Shown one piece after another: positions 8,901 to 18,557 of a stretch of 24,661 nt of DNA. Both the position numbers and the translations under genes were made by a program. This DNA is from Purshia tridentata (taxonomy: Eukaryota > Streptophyta > Magnoliopsida > Rosales > Rosaceae): NCBI GenBank assembly GCA_003254885.1, contig QANT01004121.1, positions 1-24,661 on the forward strand, written 5' to 3'. Under the pieces are notes generated by a model. The model did no database searches. It had not been told where the DNA came from and saw only the letters and a program-made list of their open reading frames with translations. The number at the start of each line of letters is the position of its first letter. Positions within the stretch are counted from its first letter, which is position 1.

Positions 8901-11900
8901 AGAAAGCCCCTGAGAGAGAGAGTCACCGTTTTTCCAAGTAGTGTTTCACCAATTGGGTCTCCAAGCTGTCTCTGCTTTATAGCAATTTGCATCTCATTCT
9001 AGAATAGAATTACAGAGAAAACGAGCAGGCAAGAAAATCACATAACCAAACTCAATAGAAGAATTACTAAATAATCATACTTCTGATAAACTGTTATTAA
9101 ATAAAAGATGAATTACAAGAAAAGCTGGAATTATTACAATAAATACATGACTCGTAGCTCATAACTCACAAAAATCAAGATGAATTAAACAGAAGGAAAT
9201 ATCTGTAAAAATGCTTTTTTTGAGACAGTGGAGCCTGTAGAGATGCCAAAAATCTTTTTTTTTCCCCACAGAAAATCTACTTCCTCCAGCATATCTTCCT
9301 CTTACTTTTTTGTTTTTTTCTTTGATGATCAAGCATGTTTACTTCCATCTCAACTCTTTTTTAGATGAAACAAGAATTATTAAACAAAAGAAGGTACAAG
9401 CTGTGGACTAGGAGTCCACCTTAGACAAAAAAACAAAACAAAAACAAAACAACAGTTCGATTCTCCAACACAGGACCATCACAAATCCATAAAGTACAGA
9501 TGCCTTCCAGTCTAAATAAATAGCTGAAAAGAAAATGTCCTTAATTCCCAACATCACCGAAGCTCAAAGAGCAGACCGAAATCTGACTTTCTCCCAAAGT
9601 TCCTCAATCCACCCCATTGTAATCTTCAAGAATCCTTTTGTTTCTTTCCATCTAAATTACCAAAACTACAGCTAAAATCATGTATCCCCATAAGACCTTG
9701 GCTTTCTTCCCTCAACCCAGAACTTTATGTTGTTTGCTAAGAAAATAATAAAACTCTTCTGAAATAACTCACCTTACACTCAACTCCCTAAATAATTTCC
9801 ACCACAAGTTCAAGGCCAAAGGACAGCGAAGATAAGACATGGTTCACACTTTCTCCCTCCTCTTTACAAAGGATGCACCAATGAGGAGACAAACACGCAT
9901 TAGGCCTTCTCAGTTAAATTAAATCTCATGTGTTAGCCCTCCCATGCAGTTCAGTCCAAGCTAAAACCTTAACGTTTGGTGGAGCCTTTGCTTTCCATAT
10001 CTGCCCAGAGGATGAAAAGAAGATATTTATCAATCAGCAAGTTACAATAGGATTTGCATGAGAACTCCCATGAAGTTTCTCACCTCCAATTTATTGCGTC
10101 AGCCCTAGAAGGAAATAGCCTCACATTCTCCAGCATCATCCCTAGAAGGAGATAGCCACATAGATAGCTCCCCCACCTCAAACTCCCTTAGAATCCTCCT
10201 GAACCCGAAATCCCAGTTGTAAGAAAAAAATAGTGGGATCAGTAAATGTGGAAACATTTGCAGCGTGATACATTGACACCAAAAAGAGCCTAGGAAACAT
10301 CTCCTGCAAAGGTCTGTCCTCCAGCCAGCAATACTCCTGAAACCTCCTCACCCTCTTCCCTTTTCCTAATACCAAATTGTGGCAAGCTAAAACAGACTCA
10401 AGGACTTGGGAAATGTCTCTCCATGAGCATCTACTTGAGCCTCTCAAGACTGATTTAACATCTCACCCATTTTCAGAAATTCCATATTTGCTATTAATGA
10501 TTGCATGTCATAATGCCTCTCCCTCCACGGGGATCTCTACAGCCATTCACCAAGAAAGGTCTAACTTCTCACCATCAAAACCCCTTTCTCTTTAGGTTAA
10601 GACACCACCTCCCATCTTATCAAAATGGTCCGTTTTACCCTCCTCCACTCCGTCCCACAAGAAACTCCTCATCAATCTCTCCATCGTTCTACACAATAAA
10701 TTGGTACACTTCCTGAAACTGACTGCCCCCTCTTGAGAAAAACTCTTTTACAGCTTTACAGCCCTTTTCACTAGTGAATTCCAGAAGTTTGCAGCTCTGC
10801 AAGCCTCTTTACTATGTCTTCTTCAAAGAGAGCACTTTTCTTTGTTAATCCAAAATCCTGACAGCCAGCAAAAGCATTCCAAAACTAACAGAAAATTGTG
10901 CCAGTTCTGCTCCATCCCATTCATTGTGAGCCTCAATTTCATCGGAATGTTAGGAGGTACCATTTTTTCTTATTGATGCAGATAGGAAGGTGGCAGTCTC
11001 TTAAGTTTTCCCCTCCTTAGTTCAGCTGCTCTCCATTAATTTGAGATTTTTTTGGACTGTGTTTTGATGTTTATGGTAGCTGATTGGTTAAGGTATTTTG
11101 TATGTAATCCAGTGACAGCTTGTCTACTATAGCTTGACCTTTCTTAAGCATATTAATACAATTTTATGTTTCTCATAAAAAAAAAAAAAAAAGAAGTGAT
11201 GAAACGACCAAATTCAAAATGAAATTCAGTGTGAGGCCACTTAAATGGTCATAAATTTAAAGGTGTAGACCCCAAGAAAATTCAACAATATGATAACTAG
11301 AAATAATTGCAATATAAAAAATGCTTTACAAATTAAGATGAAAAAGTAGATCCAAATTATTTTAAAATCAACATACTTGCTTCCGAAGAAGGCCCAACAT
11401 CAGATAAATGGCCATTTCTGCACATGAGGCTGCATTTCCAGTTACATGACTGGGAATCCTAGCGACTTTGATTCCAAAATTAGTTGCAGAATCAATGTCC
11501 ACACCTTCATTAAAAAAAATGTCAATTGTAAACAATGCACATAAGATGTCCCAAACACACTATTTATAACAATTTTGACAAACATGAAAACGACCTTCCA
11601 GACCAACGCCATACTGCAATATAAGCTTCAGATCTTTTGCACGAGAGAGAACATTTGAATCTAACTTCATCATTTTCACTATACAGATATTGTAGTTCTG
11701 GATAACATAAGGCACATCATCAAGTGGAACATCATCTACCTACAATATTAAAATCAAAATACTCAATGGCACATATATATTTCTGGAAAGCTTGAGAGAG
11801 AGAGAGAGAGAGAGGTTGACGCATACTCTCTTGAAATAGTAAACAATCATAAAGCTTACAATATTTCAATGCAAGATACAAGGATCTGGGAAAACACAAG

Positions 11901-12963
11901 GAAATGAGGAAAAATATTATTAAAAGGAGACCATTAAAAGCAGATATCCCATCCATTGACATCCCAAACAGCACTATCAAACTGTTAATAGGTTTTCAAT
12001 ACTTAATATGTTTTGCACTCAATCATTGCAGATTGAACTTGCAACAAAAGCGGCCATTAAAATGGTAGCTGTATTAACGACCAACATGGAGCAAGTGATT
12101 GAAATCATGTTATTAAGGGAAGTTAAATAGGACATAACTAATTTTTCCCCCTTGCTCACCCTTTCAAGAACTGACTCCCAACAACTTAAAGACAAAGCAA
12201 ATTTGTTCATATGAAAGTATGCAACCCACATAAAAAACAAAGAAAATTTGTTTATAAAGTTTTGTGCCTGAGCCTGAGAAATCCTAGGCCAAATGTATCA
12301 TCAGACAAATTCCAAGGAAAAGTTTCAATTAGATATGTTTGTTTAACTGAATTTTTGGCATGCCATATCACATGTACATAAATTTGGTAGAGAACAAAAG
12401 AAAAAAATCTAATATTGTCATTTCTTAAACTTCTGAAAATCAGAAATTTTGATAATTTTTTATGAGGCCTTACAGATGAAACCTATTGAATCTATACAAC
12501 CGCAAATTATTCAAATAGTTAAGATTTTTGTCATTAAAACACCTTGGCATAGTTTCTAAGGATAATTGACAACAACACTTCATGCTCTAAGACAATCAAA
12601 GATTTTTAACAAGCGATCATTGTGATGATAGGACACTTAGAAGTGATCACTCCTTCAAAATAATGACATTAGCAGATTACCTTCAGTATACAATATAAGC
12701 GAACCAAATCATCTGTCATTGGCAGGTATAATATAATAAAACAAGCAATCCTAACAACATGACATGTTTCATGTAGTTGGAAATATAAAAAAATAAAGAC
12801 AAAGCTAGGCACTCATCCCAAATAGAGAGAAAATATGCAGCAAATCAAGAACCTGGACAAAGGGGTACTCCTTCAAATATTCTCTTGTGTAAATTTGTGA
12901 AGCAGGGAAATGTGGCCCACAAAAAAGAACATGGGTAATTTTCTTGTCACTGTTCTGACCCAT
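5981..12963 (-). CDS. D-isomer-specific 2-hydroxyacid dehydrogenase, NAD-binding (PGDH-like), 343 aa
   Basis: Nine coding exons join in frame: 12963-12853, 11739-11595, 11504-11377, 8998-8927, 7606-7480, 7371-7247, 6896-6855, 6686-6474, 6049-5981 (numbered 2-10, exon 1 being non-coding). All junctions are GT-AG, and the sum is 1032 bases, 343 codons plus TGA. The Met at 12963 is favoured because an in-frame TGA lies nine codons upstream and MGQNSDKKITHVLFCGPHFP matches the family N-terminus. The split substrate domain is formed by both protein ends, with the Rossmann domain between them: GFGNIG at 157-162, and likely catalytic Arg259 (VNIARGG), Glu288 (AWSEP) and His307 (ITPHVAG). By family knowledge it should reduce a 2-oxoacid or oxidise a D-2-hydroxyacid with NAD(P)H; the closest kin I recognise is the plant group of Arabidopsis At1g72190-like proteins, whose substrate is not established. 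No organelle signal is seen, so it is probably cytosolic. Two in-frame AGs nine bases apart at the start of exon 7 could give a three-residue variant. Confidence 0.9.
6262..6325. repeat. CT-rich microsatellite (copy A)
   Basis: This is the shorter counterpart of the tract at 3166-3256, in the last intron of the complete gene. Length differs strongly between the copies, as expected for a fast-changing dinucleotide repeat. Confidence 0.85.
7430..7430. other. Unresolved base (N) next to a T homopolymer
   Basis: A single N follows a run of Ts in the intron between exons 6 and 7 of copy A. It is intronic and does not touch a splice site. Confidence 0.95.
8389..8610 (+). mobile_element. LINE (L1-type) reverse-transcriptase fragment
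   Basis: The plus strand encodes broken pieces of a plant LINE reverse transcriptase. VLQGMDGNKAPRPDN corresponds to the usual GMDGNKAPGPDG block; after a stop and frame change comes VAFFNPVGGVIKGNIVKAF, matching the AFWQSCW-VVK-D block; then RLISLIGIF matches the RPISLVG block. These are in the order expected for the N-terminal part of the domain. The fragment starts at the first base after the duplicated segment ends, so it lies at a rearrangement breakpoint inside the intron between exons 5 and 6. It is dead: stops and frameshifts are present and the YADD region is absent. Confidence 0.8.
8611..8926. other. Intron sequence, nothing recognised
   Basis: This is the remainder of the intron between dehydrogenase exons 5 and 6, AT-rich with no recognisable domain. 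A short GAGAGAGAG run lies just next to the donor of exon 5. Confidence 0.4.
9357..10450 (-). mobile_element. LINE 3' part with zf-RVT remnant, in an intron
   Basis: Read on the minus strand, degraded coding sequence runs in LINE order: WRDISQVLESVLACHNLVLG then KRVRRFQEYCWLEDRPLQ and FPRLFLVS (about 10447-10260), next the zf-RVT block with WKAKAPPNVKVLAW and LHGRANT (about 10000-9931), then CILCKEEGESVNHV (about 9905-9845), and farther down MERNKRILED and WVEEL-like stretches. Several stops and frameshifts show it is inactive. Sequence near 9357-9440 reads like a LINE 3' UTR ending in a short A run. It sits in the intron between exons 4 and 5 of the dehydrogenase, in the same orientation as the gene. 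The 5' limit is uncertain and may reach about 10950. Confidence 0.78.
10451..11176. other. Probable further retroelement debris in the same intron
   Basis: No clean domain can be read, but the sequence continues upstream of the minus-strand LINE remnant and ends on the plus strand in an A tail at 11177-11192. The junction between oppositely oriented pieces is likely near 10950. Open frames at 10377-10716 have no family motif. Confidence 0.4.
11177..11192 (+). mobile_element. Poly(A) tail of a plus-strand retroposon
   Basis: Sixteen consecutive As follow a TTAATAC...TTTCTCAT stretch typical of plant LINE 3' ends, and unique sequence resumes right after. No matching target-site duplication of GAAGTGATGAAAC was found upstream, so the 5' end is unknown. 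Its orientation opposes the LINE piece at 9357-10450, so at least two insertions occurred in this intron. Confidence 0.6.
11794..11814. repeat. GA microsatellite
   Basis: Ten tandem GA units lie in the intron just upstream of dehydrogenase exon 3, close to its acceptor at 11740-11741. Confidence 0.85.
11815..12852. other. Intron between dehydrogenase exons 2 and 3
   Basis: This is AT-rich intron sequence. I see no coding exon, RNA gene or transposon domain; short open frames here lack family motifs. Confidence 0.5.
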
Positions 12964-12990
12964 TCTCTCAAGTCTTCCAGGGGATTTTCA
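12964..12990 (-). other. 5'UTR part of dehydrogenase exon 2
   Basis: The acceptor TTGCAG precedes 27 untranslated bases, which begin with an in-frame TGA and lead into the start ATG at 12963. The TGA rules out an N-terminal extension (for instance a transit peptide) through this exon as spliced here. Confidence 0.65.
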
Positions 12991-13197
12991 CTGCAAGACC
13001 TTAAAATTAAACAAAAATGCCAATATGAGATTTTGTTGAGCTGCAGTAAAATATAAATGCTGGGGATATTCAGAAATCTCAATTTTGGATTAAAGGTACG
13101 ATAGGTGACTTCAAAGAGAAGAAAGCAAATGAAACACAACACAAAGTAACGCATCAATTATTATCTTCAGAGAAGACCCTTGAGTGATCTCTAATAC

Positions 13198-13227
13198 CTT
13201 GCACAGTTCCAAGACCGGTTTCAAGCT
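13198..13227 (-). other. Possible 30-base non-coding mini-exon of the dehydrogenase gene
   Basis: On the minus strand a pyrimidine-rich acceptor (CTCCCACAG) is followed 30 bases later by a donor (CAAG/GTATT). It lies between the candidate first exon and exon 2. Nothing but splice-site fit supports it. Confidence 0.25.
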
Positions 13228-14000
13228 CTGTGGGAGACAAGTTGAGGTAGATCATCACTAACCCAATTGTTCCAATATGAGTAAAATTATCCCTCAATAT
13301 ATGGTCTACCAGACTATATCGTGAAGAAGAAACAATAACCTAGTGCATTAAGTCCTAAGTCCTAAGTACTAAGTCAATTTCCCAAAAAATCTTTAGGGAA
13401 AACAATAAGATAAAATAAATAAGAACCAAAGCTAACCAGAATAGTTAAAAATAGGAGAGTTGAGATCGCATCCTACCCTGTCTCAGGTCTCTATTTTCTG
13501 GGTGGGAGGAGAGCAGAAGAGTGCCAGCACAACATCCAATTAAAATAAACCAGAATTTTCAAAGTTTTTATAAATGATTACAATTGGTTCAAGTGTGCCA
13601 CATCAGTTCAGATGTTTCTGTTTGTGTTCTTTAAAGTGGCTTTGCAAGTCAGAGGACTCCTTTTGAAGTAACATGGTGGTTTTCACCTCTATTGGGTGAA
13701 GAAAAACTTGGACTTCATTCATCAAACTTCAGGAACTTGAATAAAATATGCTTTCCCTTACAGTCTCAACTCTCAGGAATTAGCTTAGTTACAAAACTCA
13801 CTATGATATTGTACTCCATTGGAGTTCTACTTTCGGCGTCCCTGAGTAAACATACCCCAATTTTTAAACAATTTAAAAACTATATGCATAATCTCCAACT
13901 CCAACTCCAAGACAGAAATAAGTGTTGCAGAAGTGAAATACGTTATTATCATCAAAACCAAAGAAATGAATAGAATGCTAAGTTATGGAGAAGAAATTAC
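13228..14000 (-). other. Likely first (5'UTR) intron of the dehydrogenase gene
   Basis: It is bounded by a donor (AGATTG/GTAATT on the minus strand, at 14001/14000) and by the acceptor of the mini-exon or of exon 2. No coding domain is recognised; the open frame at 13692-13973 has no family motif. Confidence 0.4.
13349..13376. repeat. 7-bp tandem repeat, four units
   Basis: Four consecutive copies of TAAGTCC-like units, the last two varied, lie within the 5'UTR intron of the dehydrogenase gene. Confidence 0.75.
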
Positions 14001-14180
14001 CAATCTATTTCGACGAAGAGTTCTCTCTGTCTGATCGAATGGACGCCACAAATGTCCTTCTCCAACGTCCCAAACTTGACAAACTCCAGTGGAAGGTCCA
14101 CCAGTCTCAGTCCAAAAAACATAAAATTAAATTTTAAATTCATCGACAAAAACAAATAAATAAATTGTAGACCGGACACC
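14001..14180 (-). other. Candidate non-coding first exon of the dehydrogenase gene
   Basis: This stretch, less AT-rich than its surroundings, ends on the minus strand in a good donor (AGATTG/GTAATT) about one kilobase upstream of exon 2. The transcription start is not visible, so the upstream limit is approximate. One minus-strand frame reads WTETGGPSTGVCQVWDVGEG and on to the donor without a stop. It has no upstream Met and I do not recognise it, so it is probably chance. Confidence 0.4.
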
Positions 14181-14316
14181 CAGACCCACCATCACCCATG
14201 TGGCTGGCGGCGAAATTTTTGGGGTGTAACCGTTTTACCGTTCATATCACTGTTATCACATCACATAAAGTGCTAGTAATTCCCTCGCCGCAAAAAATGA
14301 TAGGTGGTTGACATGT

Positions 14317-14569
14317 ATTTTTAGTATTATAAAGTTACGAGACACTCACGGTGTTATAGGTTTTATTAAATTTTAAATTCTCATAAATATTTTTTAGTTA
14401 ATTTAATAAATAAAGATATAATTGTAAAATGTAAAAATTAAAATAAAAAATACTTTACTATCTTAAAAGGTGGAGAGAATGGTGATAATTTATTAAAAAA
14501 TAAAAATATAAAAAAACCACATAATATAAATTTAAATGAACATGTGCGGAGCACGTGCAAATAATCTAA
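14317..14569 (+). mobile_element. Small non-autonomous Helitron-like element
   Basis: The right end has the Helitron 3' signature: a 7-bp stem (14541-14547 with 14551-14557, one G-T wobble, loop GGA), then eight bases, then CTAA at 14566-14569 followed by T. The left part (TAGTATTATAAAG... then GAGACACTCACGG) resembles the AT-rich 5' ends of small plant Helitrons, though the exact 5' TC is not clear. The interior is AT-rich and non-coding. It lies just upstream of the dehydrogenase first exon, so probably in its promoter region. The hairpin contains a CACGTG hexamer. Confidence 0.5.
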
Positions 14570-14628
14570 TTCCTTAAATTACATGTGTCAACTATTTAAT
14601 ATGGTGTTAATGCTCATTAATGGTGAGC

Positions 14629-15574
14629 AAAATATTTTAGCCGCGACTATTCCAACCATCCTAAAATGCTGAGTTGACCACCCTAATTTTAATTTAATAA
14701 AAACAAATTTTACTCTATAGCAAATTGATCATAAAAGACATTATTTGTTTAAACATGTTTTCTCCCTAAACCTCCCCAATCCACTTTACCAACCGCTGAA
14801 AAGCCGTTGCCTAAACCTCCACCTTCACCATCTTCATCCTTAATCTTTACCATTTTCATCTTCAACTAAAACCCTAGATATAGATTATTGGTTTAAACAA
14901 TCTTATTTTACCCAAATCACCTGCTTTTAACGAATGAACACTTGGAACGATAAGTTGGAGTTGTCAAATGTAGTTGGTTTGATCTTTTTGAGTTTTCATG
15001 AAATTTTTAGGATCTAAAAAATCTGATGTTCGCATTTTCGTTCAATATACTAATACCAAAATATGTAATATATTTTGATATATGGTTACTGAATAATCAT
15101 ATATTATTTTGTAATCATCCACTGAATGACAAACATATATACTTTTTCTCATTGTATCATTTGGTAGTTTTTCTCATTAAGTATGTTAGGTATTATGCCA
15201 CTGAATATATATGATATATTCTAAAAATTATTCGATAATAACTGTCGAATACTAGATAACAAGTTTCGACTGATTTTGAGACAAAAATTGTTGTAGGTGA
15301 TGAATGTGGTGGCTATTGATGGTGACAGCGGTGCTGAAGGAAGGTAGGTGTGTTTGGAGTGAGATATGAGTATTTGTTTGGGGTGGGGTAAGTGTTTTTG
15401 GGGTTGGATAAGAGTGTTTGGTTGGTTTAGTGAGTAAAAATAAATAGTTTATTAAAACAGAGGTATTTGTGTCATACTAAGGTGCTTAATTTAGTAAAAA
15501 CTGAAAATTTTAAATTTAAAGATGGTCAACTCAGCATTTTAAGTTGGTCGGAATAGCTGCAGCCAAATATTTTT
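14629..15574. mobile_element. Non-coding DNA element with ~52-bp terminal inverted repeats
   Basis: The left end (14629-14680) and the reverse complement of the right end (15523-15574) align over about 52 bases with roughly ten differences. Shared blocks include ATTCC-ACCA and AAAATGCTGAGTTGACCA. Inside, further looser inverted similarity continues (CCTAAACCTCCCC on the left, GTTTGGGGTGGGG on the right), giving a fold-back look. There is no transposase. The long ends suggest a Mutator-like or fold-back MITE, but I found no convincing target duplication. The right half recurs at 1-247, so the element was already in place when F-box upstream copies 1 and 2 separated. Confidence 0.55.
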
Positions 15575-16102
15575 CGTTATCACATACATACCACATAAAA
15601 GTGAAAATTTTTACCCTTTGAGATTGATAACATTTATATAAATAATATTAGTATGAAATGATTTGGACCAAAAAAGCCCAAGACTGGGGTAGAGCTTGGG
15701 TCCGGCCCGGCCCATTTTACCGGCTTATTTTCTTGTCGTATTCTGCCCTATGAAAAGCCGATGATGAAAAATCATTTACTCCCTCACTTTTAACACATAC
15801 TGGTCTGATCAGGTACCCTAACATGCTCTCTTATGTAGTCTCTTTGATCATTTGATTCGTATGTTTTCATTTTGTTATTTTTTGGATGAATGTCCACCTT
15901 CGTATGTCAAACTATTATGTGTTATTGATTGTGGGTTTTTTGTTTTCTTTTCTCGTTTGCCAAAATAGTATTGAATTTTTCCTTTTCTGATCGCTACGAT
16001 GCAGTAAGGCTCTGTGAATCGTGGAGATGTTTTAGATGTTGTGAAATAAGTTACAAATTCTTTGCTGATCAATCTATTTTGATTGTGTCATTCTATAGTC
16101 TT
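15331..16102 (+). repeat. Copy 2 of the F-box upstream/5'UTR region
   Basis: This is the direct repeat of 1-799, here placed upstream of the intact F-box gene at 17165. Candidate non-coding exon 1 ends at 15812 (TGATCAG/GTACCC). Candidate exon 2 starts at 16005 after GATGCAG. The donor that would end exon 2 is GTAAGT in copy 3 but ATAAGT here (16046-16051) and in copy 1. The segment probably holds the promoter, but I cannot place a TATA box or start with confidence. Confidence 0.75.
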
Positions 16103-17138
16103 AACTGTACTGTTGTTGGTATGTTCTATTCTACAAAGGTCATGATATTTAGCTTCTTTGATTCTCTTTTGGCCCAATTGATATCATTAAAAGATGGATT
16201 GTATAATGAGTATCTGCTCCAAAATGATCAGCATATGTTAACGTGTTTTTTTTTTCCTCTTTCAAGTTGAGTGTTAGTTATGTTATTTGCCTGGTTTTCG
16301 GACCAAAAAAAATTAGATTGCTGGTTGGTTTATGCTTGTTGTGATAGTTTGTTAGTAATGAATGATAAAGGTGTAGGCTTTCTACAAGCTGTTTCGATAA
16401 AGTGGAGTTCTTGTCTTCTGGTGGATGTTTCCTCTGTATTTCTTGAATTCTTTTGATAAAGTCATTGTTTTCCCAATTTAAAATATTTGGAAGTTTATAA
16501 CAAGATGTTGATCATGAATCAAAGTGGTTTTAGAATCCCTTACCTAGAGTCGCTTGATGGATAAGTTGGTAGACTTAGTTTGCTTAGGCCAAGGGAGTCA
16601 AGAGACTACATAAGTTCCCTTAACACTCAGACTTCCATTTGATGGTTCGTGGTGACTTCATTTGTTGATTGACATAAGGCCATCAATACACCTACAATGA
16701 GCCGTTGGATAATTTGTTAGTTTAAGATTCCTTTCTTGAACTGGTAGTGGAGATTCCAGGATTAGAGGGATTCCAGGATTTGGAAAACAAGTATGTTTTA
16801 AGGAGACGAGGTAAGCAGCTATTTATAAATAAAAAATAAAAAATAATAAAAAAAGTAAAGTAAAAAGCATTTGTGTGTGTGCATACGCAAATATAAATAA
16901 GAAAGAGCATGAACCAAAGAGAAGAACAGGTACTGGTTCTGTTTTATAAACAAAAGTTAGTTTTCTCATATAATGTCTTCTAGGAGTTTTATCAAATAAT
17001 ATCTACTATGACTTATTCATTTGATAGTTTCCTAAAAGGTGGACCAGGTGTTGTGTATCCTCTCCTCCTTGTTTTGCTTTTAATTCTTTCTTCATTTTCA
17101 AAATGAAATTGTGTAACTTATCTTCATTTTGTGTATAG

Positions 17139-17164
17139 GTTTTAAGAGCTTAAATTAAGAAGGC
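17139..17164 (+). other. Short 5'UTR of the coding exon, F-box gene 1
   Basis: The acceptor TATAG/GTTTTAAG at 17137-17139 is followed by 26 untranslated bases up to the ATG at 17165. The same arrangement occurs at 22224-22249, which supports a 5'UTR intron ending here in both genes. Confidence 0.6.
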
Positions 17165-18439
17165 ATGATGGTGAAATCAATAGCAAAAAGGAAAACAAGC
17201 TTAGTAAGGTTAGTGGAGGAGAGATCATTGGCCAAGAAAAAACATCAACAAGTTCCTTATATCCCTAAAGATTGCATCTCAAATATCCTTGTGCTACTTC
17301 CTTTTGACTCTCTTCAAAGGTCAAGGTTTGTTTGCAAACACTGGTATAACATAATTAAAAACCCCAAATTCGTCGATGATCATCTCCATCGCTCTGAATC
17401 TGTTTTGATCTTTCTGTCACCAATTCCAATTCAAAGTTTATACCCTTTTTCTACTCCACCTATTCGACAAGAGAAGCCAAACACTGTTTCAGTTGAATCA
17501 ATACTTCTTCAACAAAATTCTATCTTCAATTTCAACCAACCGGCCATAGACTCTACAAAGTTTTATGTCCAGTTTCTGAAATTTAGCAATGGTAAGAGTG
17601 AGATAGGAGAGTACAATTTAAACTGTTTCGGCAATATCAGAGCCGCCTGCAATGGTCTAATTCTGCTTGATAACAAGTTGAAGAAGGGAGGACTAATAGT
17701 CATGAATCCTGTGACTAGAAAGCTTTTTGCACCTCCTGTGGGTACCTTATGTCGTCCGCATAATGAATCCTATGGTATTGCATTGAATGATGCTACTGGT
17801 GAATATAAAGTAGTCCATTTGTTTCGGGATCAGCTGGGGTTTGTCAACTGTGAGATTTTGAGTCTTTGGACAAAAAGATGGAGGGAGATCGATGGTCCTG
17901 CAAAATGGAGAGAGGTCAGGCATAATGAATTCGGGACTGGTTCATTAGGATATGGACCTGTTTCAGCAATTGGAGCTTTGCACTGGATTCCTCAAATTGA
18001 TCGTATTGATTACATAGTGTCTATGGAAGTAGAGAACGAGAAGTTTCACCAAATACCACTCCCAAAAAGTGGCAGACACCGTGATGGGATTGTTGAAATG
18101 GGTGGATTTTTAAGTTTTGTTATTCATGACCATGAGGATGTGAACCGCATTGACATTTGGACCTTGAAGGGTTTGTGTGGAGAAGTGTGGACAAAGAATC
18201 ACAGTATCACAGTGGCCTCCATAAAAGGCATGGTTCCCCTTTTTAGCTTAAGAATCAAGGGAGATATAATTTTCAGGAGAGTCAAAGATGACTCCTTTTA
18301 TGTTTATGATTTCCAATTCCAAGAGATGAGCAAGGTTAAGATGGTAAAGGGATGTATTCCAGGGCCTTCTGCTGCCTACCTACCTCATGTCAACAGCTTT
18401 GTTTCATGGATGGATGCAAGGCAAAACATGTTTGATTGA
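17165..18439 (+). CDS. F-box protein with C-terminal F-box-associated domain (424 aa)
   Basis: A single coding exon encodes an F-box protein, expected to bind SKP1 and act as substrate receptor in an SCF ubiquitin ligase; the target is unknown. The F-box lies at about residues 30-75, with IPKDCISNILVLLP then SRFVCKHWYNIIKNPKF. The rest reads as the plant F-box-associated (FBA, beta-propeller-like) region: CNGLILLDN about 162-170, MNPVTRKL about 180-187, GEYKVVHLF about 212-220, ILSLWTKRWREI about 231-242, and GYGPVSAIGALHWIP about 262-276. Length is normal for the At3g07870-like group. The first 29 residues are basic. The start has two ATGs in a row; the first is chosen, and both are conserved in the paralogue at 22250, which is similar along its whole length and in flanking DNA. 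Intact, no frameshift. Confidence 0.93.
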   Translation: MMVKSIAKRKTSLVRLVEERSLAKKKHQQVPYIPKDCISNILVLLPFDSLQRSRFVCKHWYNIIKNPKFVDDHLHRSESVLIFLSPIPIQSLYPFSTPPIRQEKPNTVSVESILLQQNSIFNFNQPAIDSTKFYVQFLKFSNGKSEIGEYNLNCFGNIRAACNGLILLDNKLKKGGLIVMNPVTRKLFAPPVGTLCRPHNESYGIALNDATGEYKVVHLFRDQLGFVNCEILSLWTKRWREIDGPAKWREVRHNEFGTGSLGYGPVSAIGALHWIPQIDRIDYIVSMEVENEKFHQIPLPKSGRHRDGIVEMGGFLSFVIHDHEDVNRIDIWTLKGLCGEVWTKNHSITVASIKGMVPLFSLRIKGDIIFRRVKDDSFYVYDFQFQEMSKVKMVKGCIPGPSAAYLPHVNSFVSWMDARQNMFD

Positions 18440-18557
18440 TTTGCAGCAATGATATATATAAAATATTACTATGTTTGTCGACAATATGTTTTATATTTTC
18501 TTTTGGGTTTACCATTTCTGCCATATAATTGTTCATGGGGTACTAAAATAACAAATG
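18440..18557 (+). other. 3' flank of F-box gene 1
   Basis: The sequence right after the stop (TTGCAGCAATG...) and the GGGTTTACCATTT stretch are shared with the flank of F-box gene 2. About 170 bases present at 23565-23715 in unit 3 are missing here, so a deletion or insertion distinguishes the two 3' regions. Confidence 0.55.

Noticed and set aside
10178-10447. 89-codon minus-strand frame as a host gene
   Set aside because: Its motifs and their order fit the LINE region just before zf-RVT, so it is transposon debris.
14001-14179. Minus-strand frame reading WTETGGPSTGVCQVWDVGEG as a small gene
   Set aside because: It has no start codon before an upstream stop and I recognise no family; the stretch fits a non-coding first exon better.
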